The position numbers and the translations under genes were made by a program. From contig CALUNB010000014.1 of NCBI GenBank assembly GCA_944321885.1, forward strand, positions 1-49,855: a stretch of DNA of 49,855 bases. Direction: 5' to 3'. Each line of letters starts with the position of its first letter. The first letter of the stretch is position 1. This document shows positions 10,869-18,965 of this stretch, piece by piece. The notes beneath the pieces were generated by a model that did no database searches, had not been told where the DNA came from, and was given only the letters and a program-made list of their open reading frames with translations. The stretch comes from an uncultured Bacteroidales bacterium (GTDB lineage: Bacteria; Bacteroidota; Bacteroidia; Bacteroidales; P3).

Positions 10869-11708
10869 TTATTTTTTGTATAAAGCCTTAGCCAAGTCGG
10901 GGAGCCCCGCTTCGCCCGGCAGACCGGGGAAGGCTTTCTTCATCGCGGCCACGAAATCTTCAGCGGTCTTGTTTTCGGAAAGGATGCGTTTCATGCGTTC
11001 CAAATAGCTGATTTTGAACTCTACAGCATCGGCTTTGGCCGCCCCGCCATGTCCGCCGAGGAAGAGCTCGCAACCCGAAGCCAAGGCTTTCCGGGCTTCG
11101 GCGATTTCGGCATCTATCGCTGCCGGGGAAGAAACCTGCAAATGGCTTACATGGGCCTTGGCGGGTGTCCAGTGCGTGTAATAGGCTTTCTTTCCGATGA
11201 TGATGCTGGCGGCGGGGAAGTCGGTGGAGGCTCCCCGCATGAACGTGAAAGGAATGCCGTCGTAGGTTTCCGTCTTGCCGAAAGCCACTTCGGATGTCTT
11301 TCCGGTCGGCAGGTCTACCATGGCATCACCGAAACTCTGGGCGAAGCCTTGCATCATGCCCCCGTAGATAGGCCCTTTGGAAAACTCAGGCATGCCTTCT
11401 GCCATGGCATAGGGTTCGGAACCGGTTCCCCCGACATGGTAATCGGCAATCCTTTGCCCGATGGGTTTCCCCAATTTTTCCACATAGGCTTCGAACTCGG
11501 TCACGTTCTCTTTGAAAAGCGGGTGTTCCATGGTAATCAAGGCCTTGGGGCCTTCGATGATGTAGCTGGCATCGCCCATCACGTCGTTGGTGTAGTACAC
11601 GTGGATTTTGAAGTTGTCGAAGTTGTAAACTTCAAAACGGCCTTTGGTTTGGGCCATGGCAGCGGTGGCCACGGCGAACGTCATCAGGGAAAAACTTAAC
11701 TTTTTCAT
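10869..11708 (-). CDS. Secreted metallo-beta-lactamase-fold-like protein
   Basis: The 279-residue protein starts with a clear signal peptide (MKKLSFSLMTFAVATAAMAQ). The layout recalls MBL-fold hydrolases: ALITMEHPLF early, YHVGGTG in the middle and LFLGGHGG late. However, the canonical HxHxDH zinc motif is missing, so metal binding and activity are doubtful. The C-terminal 50 residues are helical and end in LAKALYKK. It faces an HxlR regulator across a 396-base gap, a common arrangement for a regulator and its target. The function is not known to me; the fold assignment rests on scattered motifs. Confidence 0.6.
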   Translation of the reverse strand: MKKLSFSLMTFAVATAAMAQTKGRFEVYNFDNFKIHVYYTNDVMGDASYIIEGPKALITMEHPLFKENVTEFEAYVEKLGKPIGQRIADYHVGGTGSEPYAMAEGMPEFSKGPIYGGMMQGFAQSFGDAMVDLPTGKTSEVAFGKTETYDGIPFTFMRGASTDFPAASIIIGKKAYYTHWTPAKAHVSHLQVSSPAAIDAEIAEARKALASGCELFLGGHGGAAKADAVEFKISYLERMKRILSENKTAEDFVAAMKKAFPGLPGEAGLPDLAKALYKK

Positions 11709-11820
11709 CTTTTTATTGATTTAAAGGTTTTTATTCGTTGTTTTGAACCATGGGCGGATTCCCGTCTACGGTTTCTCTCAAGTAGTACTTTCTAAAAGTT
11801 TCCTTGTTTCTTTTCGGATG

Positions 11821-11852
11821 CAAAACTAAGCCGGATTTTGGAACCCTACAAG
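11821..11852 (-). promoter_or_regulatory. Promoter of the secreted MBL-like gene
   Basis: On the minus strand TAGTTTTG (11828 down to 11821) fits TAnnTTTG, with TTG at 11852-11850 as a -33 element 21 bases upstream. The leader would be about 105 bases. On the other strand TACTTTTG at 11967-11974 is the matching box for the HxlR gene. Apart from these divergent boxes nothing is seen in 11709-12104. Confidence 0.5.
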
Positions 11853-12104
11853 AAGGTACTTGGATTACAGATACTTACCTTGATGATACGATTGCTGTGT
11901 ATGAGGGTGATAAATTTTTGATGGGTTGCAAAAAATTCTTCACTTTATTTTATTTTGAAACTTGATTACTTTTGTAGCCCAAAGAAAAAGGTCTGACGAA
12001 CGGCTTTGCGGTTAGGTGCTTGGCCCGGTTTTTCAGGAATATCCGGAATCCGGGGAACCCGGCGAATGCCCCAGTCCGGGTTCGGACCGTAAAACCATAT
12101 TCCT

Positions 12105-12482
12105 ATGAACCGAATCGATTACCGGGACAAATTATTCCCCGATTGCCCTATCCGCAACGTGTTGGCCCGGATAGGGGATAAATGGACCCTTTTGGTCCTC
12201 TATACTTTGGAACAGGAACCTGTCATGCGCTTCAACACCTTGCAGCGGGCTTTGCCCGATATTTCCCAGAAGATGTTGACCCTGACTTTGCGGACCTTGG
12301 AAGAGGACGGCATGGTCAGCCGTAAGGTTTATGCCGAAGTGCCTCCCCGGGTCGAATATACCTTGACAGAACGGGCCCGTTCCTTGCTCCCTTGTGTCAA
12401 TAACTTGATTTCATGGGCTTTGGAGAATATGGACGGGATTATGGAAGACCGGAAGAAGAAACATCCTTCCGCCGAGGCCTGA
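12105..12482 (+). CDS. HxlR-family winged-helix transcriptional regulator
   Basis: The 125-residue protein has the HxlR signature: a Cys near the N-terminus (FPDCPIRNVLARIGDKW), the LLVLYTL helix, RFNTLQRALPDISQKMLT as recognition helix, and the wing ending PPRVEYTLTERA. Family members bind DNA as dimers and often sense redox or aldehyde signals through the N-terminal Cys (Cys14 here). Divergence from the secreted MBL-like gene suggests that gene as a target. Nothing in the gap shows an obvious operator palindrome. Confidence 0.92.
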   Translation: MNRIDYRDKLFPDCPIRNVLARIGDKWTLLVLYTLEQEPVMRFNTLQRALPDISQKMLTLTLRTLEEDGMVSRKVYAEVPPRVEYTLTERARSLLPCVNNLISWALENMDGIMEDRKKKHPSAEA

Positions 12483-12583
12483 GGCTTTGATAAAGGCGGT
12501 AACGCAAGTAGCACAATCCAACCGGCAAGGCAAAGCTCGTTGCCTGATGAAGGAGGTAACTGCCGGACCGCGTTTTTTCTTTG

Positions 12584-12591
12584 TAAATTTG
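12584..12591 (+). promoter_or_regulatory. -7 box for prfB
   Basis: TAAATTTG lies within TGTAAATTTGCAA, the same 13-base string found at 29875-29887 in front of the coiled-coil lipoprotein gene. No convincing -33 box is seen. The leader to the prfB ATG would be about 140 bases and includes the shared 25-base element at 12665-12689. Confidence 0.45.
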
Positions 12592-12664
12592 CAATTTCGT
12601 TTCGCGCCAAGCAAAGCGTTTCCTTTGTTTGGGTATGGCCGGGACAGAAGGGTTCGGTGAAGCT

Positions 12665-12689
12665 GGATTGCCCGTTATGACACACCGCC
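12665..12689 (+). repeat. 25-base leader element, copy 1 (prfB)
   Basis: The element begins GGATTGCCCG and ends TGACACACCGCC. It matches 29961-29985 in 24 of 25 positions and lies 73 bases behind the TAAATTTG box, against 76 bases in the other copy. Its last 12 bases equal one arm of the iorAB terminator stem. Confidence 0.7.
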
Positions 12690-12737
12690 ATGGCGGGGGA
12701 ACGCATTTTGGAAACTTTGAACACAAATCAAAAATAA

Positions 12738-13821
12738 ATGTACGATAAAAGCAAGCTTGAAGCGTTGTCTGCGAGGGTGGAGACGCTGAGGAGGTGTCTT
12801 TGACATCGCCGGGAAGGAAAAATTCATAAACGAGGAGGAAGCCAAGACCCAGGCTCCCGGTTTCTGGGACGATCCCAAGGAAGCCGAAAAAGTCATGAAA
12901 GGCATCCAGCAGCAGAAGGTCTGGACGGATTCGTTCAAGAAAGTGAATGCCGAGTTGGAGGATGCCGGGGTCATGGCCGAGATGTTCGAGAGCGGCGAGG
13001 TTCCGGAAGAGGAGATGGACAGCACGGTGGAGGCCTTGGAAAAGTCCGTCGAGGAATTAGAATTCAAGAACATGCTTTCGGGCGAGGAAGACCGCTTGGG
13101 AGCCATGGTGACGATTAATTCCGGGGCGGGCGGTACCGAAAGCCAGGATTGGGCGGAAATGCTCTACCGGATGTATTTGCGCTGGGCCGAACGCAAAGGT
13201 TACAAGGTGACCGTGGTCGATTACCAGGAAGGGGAACAGGCGGGCATCAAGTCGGCCACTTTCGAAGTGGAAGGGGATTTTGCTTTCGGTTATTTGAAGA
13301 GCGAAAGCGGGGTACACCGTTTGGTCCGCATTTCGCCTTTCGATGCCGGGGCGCGCCGCCATACTTCCTTTGCCTCGGTCTATGCCTACCCGATGATTGA
13401 TGACAATATCGAAATCGAAATCAATCCGGCGGATTTGTCTTGGGATACCTACCGGAGCAGCGGCCCGGGAGGCCAGAACGTGAACAAGGTGGAAACGGCG
13501 GTCCGTTTGCGCCACGCTCCTTCGGGTATCATCATCGAATGCCAGGTAACCCGTTCCCAGTTGCAGAACAGGGAAAAGGCCTTGCAGATGCTTAAATCCC
13601 AGTTGTACGAAATCGAATTGCGCAAGAAACGTGAGAAGATAAACGCCATCGAGGGCAGCAAGAAGAAAATAGAATGGGGGAGCCAAATCCGTTCTTACGT
13701 CATGCAGCCCTATAAGATGGTCAAGGACTTGCGTACCGGTTGCGAGACCTCCAATGTCCAGGCCGTCCTCGACGGGGACATTGACGAGTTTATCAAGGCT
13801 TATTTGATGGAATACAAATAA
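12738..13821 (+). CDS. prfB: Peptide chain release factor 2 with programmed +1 frameshift
   Basis: RF2 releases finished proteins at UGA and UAA. Codons 1-21 run from ATG 12738 to CTT 12798; an in-frame TGA stands at 12801-12803, and the remaining 339 codons are in the +1 frame from GAC 12802. This gives 360 residues, close to E. coli RF2 (365). The stop-recognition tripeptide SPF is at about residues 199-201, and the catalytic GGQ, within [11 protein letters not shown], at about 244-246. The shift makes RF2 synthesis depend on RF2 level. The gene stands alone, with a hairpin behind it. An annotation that starts inside the +1 frame (for example at 12895) would lose the N-terminus. Confidence 0.97.
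12789..12804 (+). promoter_or_regulatory. prfB programmed frameshift signal
   Basis: AGGAGG (12789-12794), three bases (TGT), then CTT TGA C (12798-12804). This is the classic arrangement: an internal Shine-Dalgarno-like hexamer three bases before a slippery CTT, a TGA in the A site, and C after it. The ribosome slips +1 from CTT to TTT and reads GAC next. Confidence 0.97.
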
Positions 13822-13824
13822 TCC

Positions 13825-13855
13825 AGCGGCGTGTCACCCATCCTGACACGCCGCT
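13825..13855 (+). terminator. Hairpin behind prfB
   Basis: A perfect 12-bp stem AGCGGCGTGTCA/TGACACGCCGCT has a 7-base loop (CCCATCC) and begins three bases after the prfB stop. No T-run follows, so it may act as a weak terminator or 3'-end stabiliser. Confidence 0.65.
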
Positions 13856-13873
13856 TCAATGATACATGACGAT

Positions 13874-13949
13874 TTTATCATGTATGCAAAATGGCCAAAA
13901 ATGAACATGAAAAATTTATCATGTATGCAAAATGGCCAAAAATGAACAT
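13874..13949. repeat. Two 35-bp direct repeats in front of the Fic gene
   Basis: A 35-base unit starting TTTATCATGTATGCAAAATG and ending AAAAATGAACAT occurs twice without mismatch, at 13874-13908 and 13915-13949 (period 41). The second unit ends 32 bases before the Fic ATG. No convincing TAnnTTTG box is seen between, so the repeats may overlap the promoter. Confidence 0.93.
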
Positions 13950-13981
13950 AAGGATTCCCTTGTGCGTGCCAGACTTCAGGA

Positions 13982-15109
13982 ATGATGAAAACACAGTATA
14001 ACATACCTCGATTGCCTTTGCCTTATGATTTGGAGACAAAGGAGGTTCTGCGTCAATTGAATAAGTCAAACAAGAAGCTCGCGGAACTGAAGGGTTTGGC
14101 ACGGACTATTCCGAACGAGAATATTCTTGTCAGTACTTTGACCTTGCAGGAAGCCAAGGATAGTTCGGATGTGGAGAACATAGTCACGACCCAGGATGAT
14201 TTGTACAAAGCTGACTTGGACATGAAGCGGAATGTGATGAGTGCTTCGGCCAAGGAGGTTTTGAATTACCGGGCCGCCATACAACGGGGATTTATCTTGG
14301 TTCGAGAGAAAAAAGTATTGACCATTAATATAATCAAAGAGATTCAAAAGGCCCTTGAACACAACAGTGCCGGCTTCCGAAGTGTCCCCGGCACCACATT
14401 GAAGCGTTCCGATGGGGAAGTTGTGTACACACCGCCTCAGGATTTGGATTCGATAAACCTGTATATGGGCGATTTGGAGCGGTTTATCAATGATGAAAGC
14501 CTCTGTGATTGCGATCCTTTGGTTAAAATGGCCATCATCCATCACCAATTCGAAAGCATTCATCCGTTTTATGATGGGAATGGCAGGACAGGGAGAATCA
14601 TTAACGTCTTATATCTGGTTTTGTCCGATTTGCTCGATTTGCCTATTTTGTACCTAAGCCGTTACATCACCCAAAATAAAGCGGAATATTATCGTCTTAT
14701 ACAGGGTATCAGGGATACGGAAGGAGATAATTCCAGACAGTGGGAAACTTGGATTCTCTTCATGTTGAGAGCGGTAGAAGTGACGGCGGAAGACACGATG
14801 CGGTTGGTGAAGGCTATTTCCGAAATGATGGCCCGTTACAAGAACATCTTGCGGCCTTTGTTTGGTAAACAATATCGGCATGAATTATTGAACAATCTGT
14901 TTTACCATCCTTATACCAAGGTGGAATTTTTGGAGAAGGAAATGCAGATTCAGCGTTTGGCGGCGACCCGGTATTTGAACAAGATGGTGGAAGCCGGTAT
15001 CCTTGAAAAGGTAAAGGTCTGGAGGACGAATTATTACATTAACAAAGACTTGATGGCCCTTTTCCTGATGGGTTCGAACCTTGCAGAGGAACCTGGTACG
15101 GAGTCTTAG
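13982..15109 (+). CDS. Fic family protein (class II, self-inhibited)
   Basis: Fic proteins transfer AMP or similar groups onto Ser, Thr or Tyr of target proteins. The 375-residue protein has the complete active-site motif HPFYDGNGRTGR (residues 194-205). N-terminal to it lies the inhibitory motif [ST]xxxE[GN] as S61-S-D-V-E65-N66, which in class II enzymes blocks ATP gamma-phosphate with the Glu. A Fic_N region precedes and a C-terminal winged helix (about residues 300-360) follows, the usual Bacteroidota layout. The start could be either of two adjacent ATGs (13982 or 13985). It stands alone; the target is unknown. All key residues are present, so it should be active and regulated. Confidence 0.93.
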   Translation: MMKTQYNIPRLPLPYDLETKEVLRQLNKSNKKLAELKGLARTIPNENILVSTLTLQEAKDSSDVENIVTTQDDLYKADLDMKRNVMSASAKEVLNYRAAIQRGFILVREKKVLTINIIKEIQKALEHNSAGFRSVPGTTLKRSDGEVVYTPPQDLDSINLYMGDLERFINDESLCDCDPLVKMAIIHHQFESIHPFYDGNGRTGRIINVLYLVLSDLLDLPILYLSRYITQNKAEYYRLIQGIRDTEGDNSRQWETWILFMLRAVEVTAEDTMRLVKAISEMMARYKNILRPLFGKQYRHELLNNLFYHPYTKVEFLEKEMQIQRLAATRYLNKMVEAGILEKVKVWRTNYYINKDLMALFLMGSNLAEEPGTES

Positions 15110-15296
15110 ATATCCGTTTCCTGGTAGTTTTACTCAATGGAGTGTTGGTTTTGTCGGTCAGATTCGGCAATCCGACAGGAGTATGTTTATCCATTTTAGA
15201 GGATTGTTAATTCCAAACCCGGATCGGACATAGGAACAGCGAAAAGAAAAGATACGATGGCAAATAGTAATCTGAAAGACGCGAAAGCGGCCACCT

Positions 15297-15758
15297 GTGG
15301 GTTCTGCGACCCTGTTTGAACAAGTACGGCAGAAAATCACCACGCTCAGAGATTACGAGGTAATATTAGATGCCGATGTCGCCGTCTTGTATGGTGTGGA
15401 AACCAAACGGATAAATGAAGCGGTCCGGAATAATCCTGACAAGTTTCCGGAGAACTATATGTTTACGTTGACTCATGAAGAGGTAGCCTCTTTGCGGTCG
15501 AAAATTTCGACCACAAGCATCTTTCCAAAATCCCGCGTACTTCCTAAAGCCTTTACGGAGAAAGGATTGTATATGCTGGCCACCATCCTTAAAAGCAAAC
15601 AGGCCATAAATGCCACATTTGCTATTATCGAGACATTCGCCACCGTGCTTTCTGTTAGGGTCGTTGTGCCGGTTTCCTTCTTCTTTCCGGAAACCCTCTT
15701 CGGGAAATCCTGCATCGAGCACGGGGCCAACCGGCCATCAGACTTTCGTTTGCAATGA
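15297..15758 (+). CDS. ORF6N-domain protein, probably damaged at both ends
   Basis: Residues 10-115 match the phage-type ORF6N domain found in many small Bacteroidota proteins: ITTLRDYEVILDADVAVLYG, VETKRINEAVRNNPDKFPE, FTEKGLYMLATILKS. Beyond about residue 118 (after IIETFATVLS) the sequence becomes low in family character (VVVPVSFFFPETLF), suggesting that a frameshift or recombination replaced the usual coiled-coil tail. The only start in this frame is GTG 15297. An ATG at 15257 opens a different frame that ends just after 15297, which would fit a second frameshift near the start. It follows the Fic gene by 188 bases and is likely a decaying phage-derived gene. Confidence 0.55.
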   Translation: MGSATLFEQVRQKITTLRDYEVILDADVAVLYGVETKRINEAVRNNPDKFPENYMFTLTHEEVASLRSKISTTSIFPKSRVLPKAFTEKGLYMLATILKSKQAINATFAIIETFATVLSVRVVVPVSFFFPETLFGKSCIEHGANRPSDFRLQ

Positions 15759-15890
15759 AAATACTTTTGGAATGATTGGGTGCGATTTTCTGTGTTTCAA
15801 AACCACGTCAAAAGGAAAAAGTGCTTACGTTAAAAATACTTCAATATGAATTATATTTCAATGAACCAATATGATATTTTTTTTCTATGC

Positions 15891-17045
15891 TTAGATTTTC
15901 TCAACGGCCGGTCCGGTTTCCCCCGTGAATTGCCACAAGAAAGAAGACAGACTGGTTTCCTTGGGAATCTCCATTTTTTTTCTGTCTGGCTCGTATAAGC
16001 CAGGTTCCGGTTGCAAACGGCCAAGGCGCTGTCGTACCGGCCCTGTTCGAGCAGGATGACCGCGTAATTGTTCCCCAAGACGCTTTTCTCGTAAATGTTG
16101 CCCGACAGTTCGAGTGCTTGGAGACAGTAAGCGGCAGCTTTGTCCAGTTCCGATACGTAGAGGTAGTGGATGGACAGGTTTTGGTAAACTTTGGCAAGGT
16201 CTTTGATGGAGGCGGTCTTGCGGGCCCGTTCGATGTAGTTGAGGGAAGAGGGAATCTCTCCTTTTTGTATGTAGGCGGAAGAATAGCTGATATTCAGTTC
16301 GAAAGCCAATTGTCCAGCCCATGCCGACACGGCTTGCTTTGTTTTGGGTTGGCCTTTTTCTGGAAAAGGGGCAGGAGTGTAGTGCCACAAGGGAAAAGAG
16401 GTGGCTGGAAGGCTGTCCTGAGCCTGGAGTTCTTGCTGTATGCTTTCGGCTTTTCCCAAATATTCGATGGCGAGATCGTTTTTCTGGAGGCGTACGAAGA
16501 GCTTGCCCAACAGGATGTAGGCTTGCATCCGTACGGCGGGATCCAGGGAGGATTCGGAATCGAGCAAGCGGTAAAGGTATTCTACCCCTGAAACGTATTT
16601 CCCGATGAAATAGGAGGTTTCTCCTTGGCGCAGATAGAGGGAAGAGAGGAGGGACCAATAGTTTTCCCAACGGATTTTGCTTTGGACAAGGTTGATGGCC
16701 GAATCGTAAAGCGTGTAGGCGGAATTGTACATGTTCCGGTGGTACTCGGCATCCCCTTTGCGGAGGTAGGCATCTACCAAACCGACGGTATCCCGCTGGT
16801 TATAAGCTTGCCGGATACGTTGGTCCGCTTCAAGCAGGATGGAGGCAAGAAGGCTGGAATCACCTTGTTGTGTTGCCGGGTTTTTGTAGAGCTCGGCCAA
16901 AGACAAGCTGAGGCTGTTTCCAAAGGATGTCGCAGCTGTCTATCCTGTCCTCTGCCATGCCCGGCTCGTCTTGCTCCGTTTCTGCGGACAAGAGAACGCA
17001 GGCCGGGAAAAGGCAGAACACGATGGACAGCAGTAGTTTTTTCAT
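15891..17045 (-). pseudogene. TPR-repeat signalling protein, broken by two frameshifts and truncated
   Basis: ATG 17045 opens a signal peptide (MKKLLLSIVFCLFPACVLLSAE) that runs out of frame near 16905-16950. The TPR part continues in another frame (SLAELYKNPATQQ onward), with at least five tetratricopeptide-like repeats over about 310 residues. At a run of eight A on this strand (15974-15981) sensible coding shifts frame again, continuing KKMEIPKETSLSSFLWQF and ending AVEKI at 15891. The architecture resembles the N-terminal sensor half of the TPR-transmembrane-HTH regulator at 36862-38682, but the membrane and DNA-binding parts are missing. It sits 35 bases behind the DUF2807 gene on the same strand. 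Sequencing error at the A-run could explain the second shift but not both shifts plus truncation. Confidence 0.65.
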
Positions 17046-17080
17046 GGGATTTTGGTGGAAATGAGGCTGTTGATGGCTTG

Positions 17081-18052
17081 TTAGTCCGGTCTTACCGAGC
17101 TTGCCCCGCTCGTGGACGCCTGCACTTCCGGCGTTCCTTTGTAGCGGATGGAAGACGCTCCGCTTGCTTCCCCGTTCAGGGACTTGCTGACAGTGGCCTG
17201 GATGGAGGATGCACCCGAAGCCGAGGCGGTCAAATCATCGATAATCATCCCGAAACCTTCCACGTCCGAGGCTCCTGAGGCGGTGATATCCGCTTTCGCC
17301 ATGAAGCCCGACCATTCAGCTTTCGACCCGCCAAGGACCGAGATGTCCGCTTTTCCCGCAGCGGTGCATTCCCCTTCGAACCGGGATGCTCCCAAGAGTT
17401 TCAGGTTCAAGGAACGGCTGGCAATAAGGTTGCCCTTGAAAGCGGAAGCCCCTAAGAGTTCAAGGGTGATTTCATCGGCTTTCCAGATTTGGTCGGCTTG
17501 TATCTGACTGGTTCCCACTGCTTTGATACTACTGAGCGCGTTGTAGAAAATTGTGGCGTGGATTTGCATGTCTTCCAAGCCGGAAGTCACCGAAGCCACC
17601 GCTTCCGAAGCCACGTCCGAAATATCCGTGATGCCCGTGTCGGCAGATGCCACCGATTCCATCAGGTTGCCGACCGTTTCAAGAGCCATTGCTGTCGTTT
17701 GGGCTGCGTTGTCTATTTGGATGTTGTCCAAGGTTGCGGAGAAATAGAGCTTGTTACCTTTCTGCTCCACCTTGACATAAGGAAAAAGGATGCTGTCGGC
17801 CCTGACCACCACCGAATCCTTGGTATAGGGAATCAGCTCCACATGGAAAATGCCTGCCACATCCAGCTTTTGGAAGTCCTTGAAGGGATAAGTCTGGACG
17901 TGTTCGATGCCGGATAGTTCCAAGGTGGTTCCATCTCGCTTGCAAGACGGGAATAACAAACCGGCGCACAGGACGGTACAAAGGATTCCGGGTAAAAACT
18001 TCCGGTGGCTTGCTTTCTTTTCAGTCTTGGTAGAAGGACGAATTTCTTTCAT
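17081..18052 (-). CDS. DUF2807 lipoprotein (head-GIN beta-helix)
   Basis: This 323-residue predicted lipoprotein has a basic start, a hydrophobic stretch and a lipobox ending LFPSC (Cys37), so it should be anchored in the outer membrane or periplasm. After a DUF2807 start (FKDFQKLDVAGIFHVEL), the C-terminal half shows at least seven GAS/GGS steps (LLGASAF, LLGASRF, VLGGSKA, ASGASDV, ASGASSI twice, TSGASSV), the ladder of a right-handed beta-helix. Family members are often called putative adhesins; the ligand is unknown. A central Ala/Thr/Ser-rich insert (about residues 115-160) interrupts the domain. It lies between the DUF4159 gene and the broken TPR gene, all on the minus strand. Confidence 0.87.
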   Translation of the reverse strand: MKEIRPSTKTEKKASHRKFLPGILCTVLCAGLLFPSCKRDGTTLELSGIEHVQTYPFKDFQKLDVAGIFHVELIPYTKDSVVVRADSILFPYVKVEQKGNKLYFSATLDNIQIDNAAQTTAMALETVGNLMESVASADTGITDISDVASEAVASVTSGLEDMQIHATIFYNALSSIKAVGTSQIQADQIWKADEITLELLGASAFKGNLIASRSLNLKLLGASRFEGECTAAGKADISVLGGSKAEWSGFMAKADITASGASDVEGFGMIIDDLTASASGASSIQATVSKSLNGEASGASSIRYKGTPEVQASTSGASSVRPD

Positions 18053-18227
18053 GGTTCCAGTTTTTTCGATACAAATAAGCCGGGTTTGGCCGGGACCAAG
18101 CTATATTCCACCCGTAGGACTCCTTTGGCGTTGCAGCAGGTCCTTTTTCCAGAATACAAATATACGTCTTTTCCGGTTTTCGTTTCTGCCGCTTTGCCCG
18201 CGGGAAATCCGTCAGACGGTTCTGGTA

Positions 18228-18932
18228 TTATTGGGTGAACACGAACTGCAAGATATTGGTACCCATTTCCAAGGCCTTGCGGTGGGTTTCCGGCTTGTCC
18301 CCATGTACTTCGGGCGATTCCCATCCGTCTCCCAAGTCGCATTCGTAGGTGTAGAAGCAGACCATGCGGCCCTCGTGGAACAGGGCGAAACCTTGGGGCC
18401 TTTTGTTGTTGTGTTCATGGATTTTGGGAAGCCCGGTGGACGAATAGTCGAACGTCTGTTTGAAGATGGGGTGCGAAGCCGGGAGTTCCACGAAATCCGC
18501 TTCCGGTAAGACTTTCTTCATCTGGGGGCGTATGAACTTGTCCAGGCCGTAGTTGTCGTCGATATGCAGGAAACCGCCTCCGAGCAGGTAGGTTCGCAGG
18601 TTTTCCACTTCGGCAGGGCTGAAAACCACGTTACCGTGTCCGGTAAGGTGGACGAAAGGATAGTTGAACAAATCCGCACTACCTGGTTCCACGGTGGCAG
18701 GCACCGGGTCCAAGCCCATGTCCGCCGCCTCGTTGGCAAAGGCAATCAGGTTGGGTAGGGATGTCGGATTGGCATACCAATCTCCCCCGCCCCCGTATTT
18801 GAGCAGGGCAATCCGGGTCTGCTGGGCGTACAGGGAGGTAAAGGGGACGGCAAAGCCAAGGAAGCTTACTGCCAAGAGCAAGCCTCGGATTCTTTTCCAT
18901 CGTTTCCGTTGTTTCCAGAGCGGCGTTTTCAT
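18228..18932 (-). CDS. DUF4159 domain protein, exported
   Basis: The 234-residue protein has an N-terminal signal peptide after a very basic start (MKTPLWKQRKRWKRIRG then a hydrophobic stretch ending SLYAQ). The rest is a single DUF4159 domain, with landmarks YGGGGDWYANPTSLPNL, FVHLTGHGNVVFS and GGGFLHIDDNYG. The domain resembles a class I glutamine-amidotransferase-like fold, but I see no catalytic Cys at the nucleophile position, so no activity is assigned. It is the most upstream of the minus-strand trio with DUF2807 and the TPR pseudogene; the gap to DUF2807 is 175 bases. Confidence 0.85.
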   Translation of the reverse strand: MKTPLWKQRKRWKRIRGLLLAVSFLGFAVPFTSLYAQQTRIALLKYGGGGDWYANPTSLPNLIAFANEAADMGLDPVPATVEPGSADLFNYPFVHLTGHGNVVFSPAEVENLRTYLLGGGFLHIDDNYGLDKFIRPQMKKVLPEADFVELPASHPIFKQTFDYSSTGLPKIHEHNNKRPQGFALFHEGRMVCFYTYECDLGDGWESPEVHGDKPETHRKALEMGTNILQFVFTQ

Positions 18933-18965
18933 TTGTTTTCCTTCATTTCCCTTTTAGGCGTTTTA

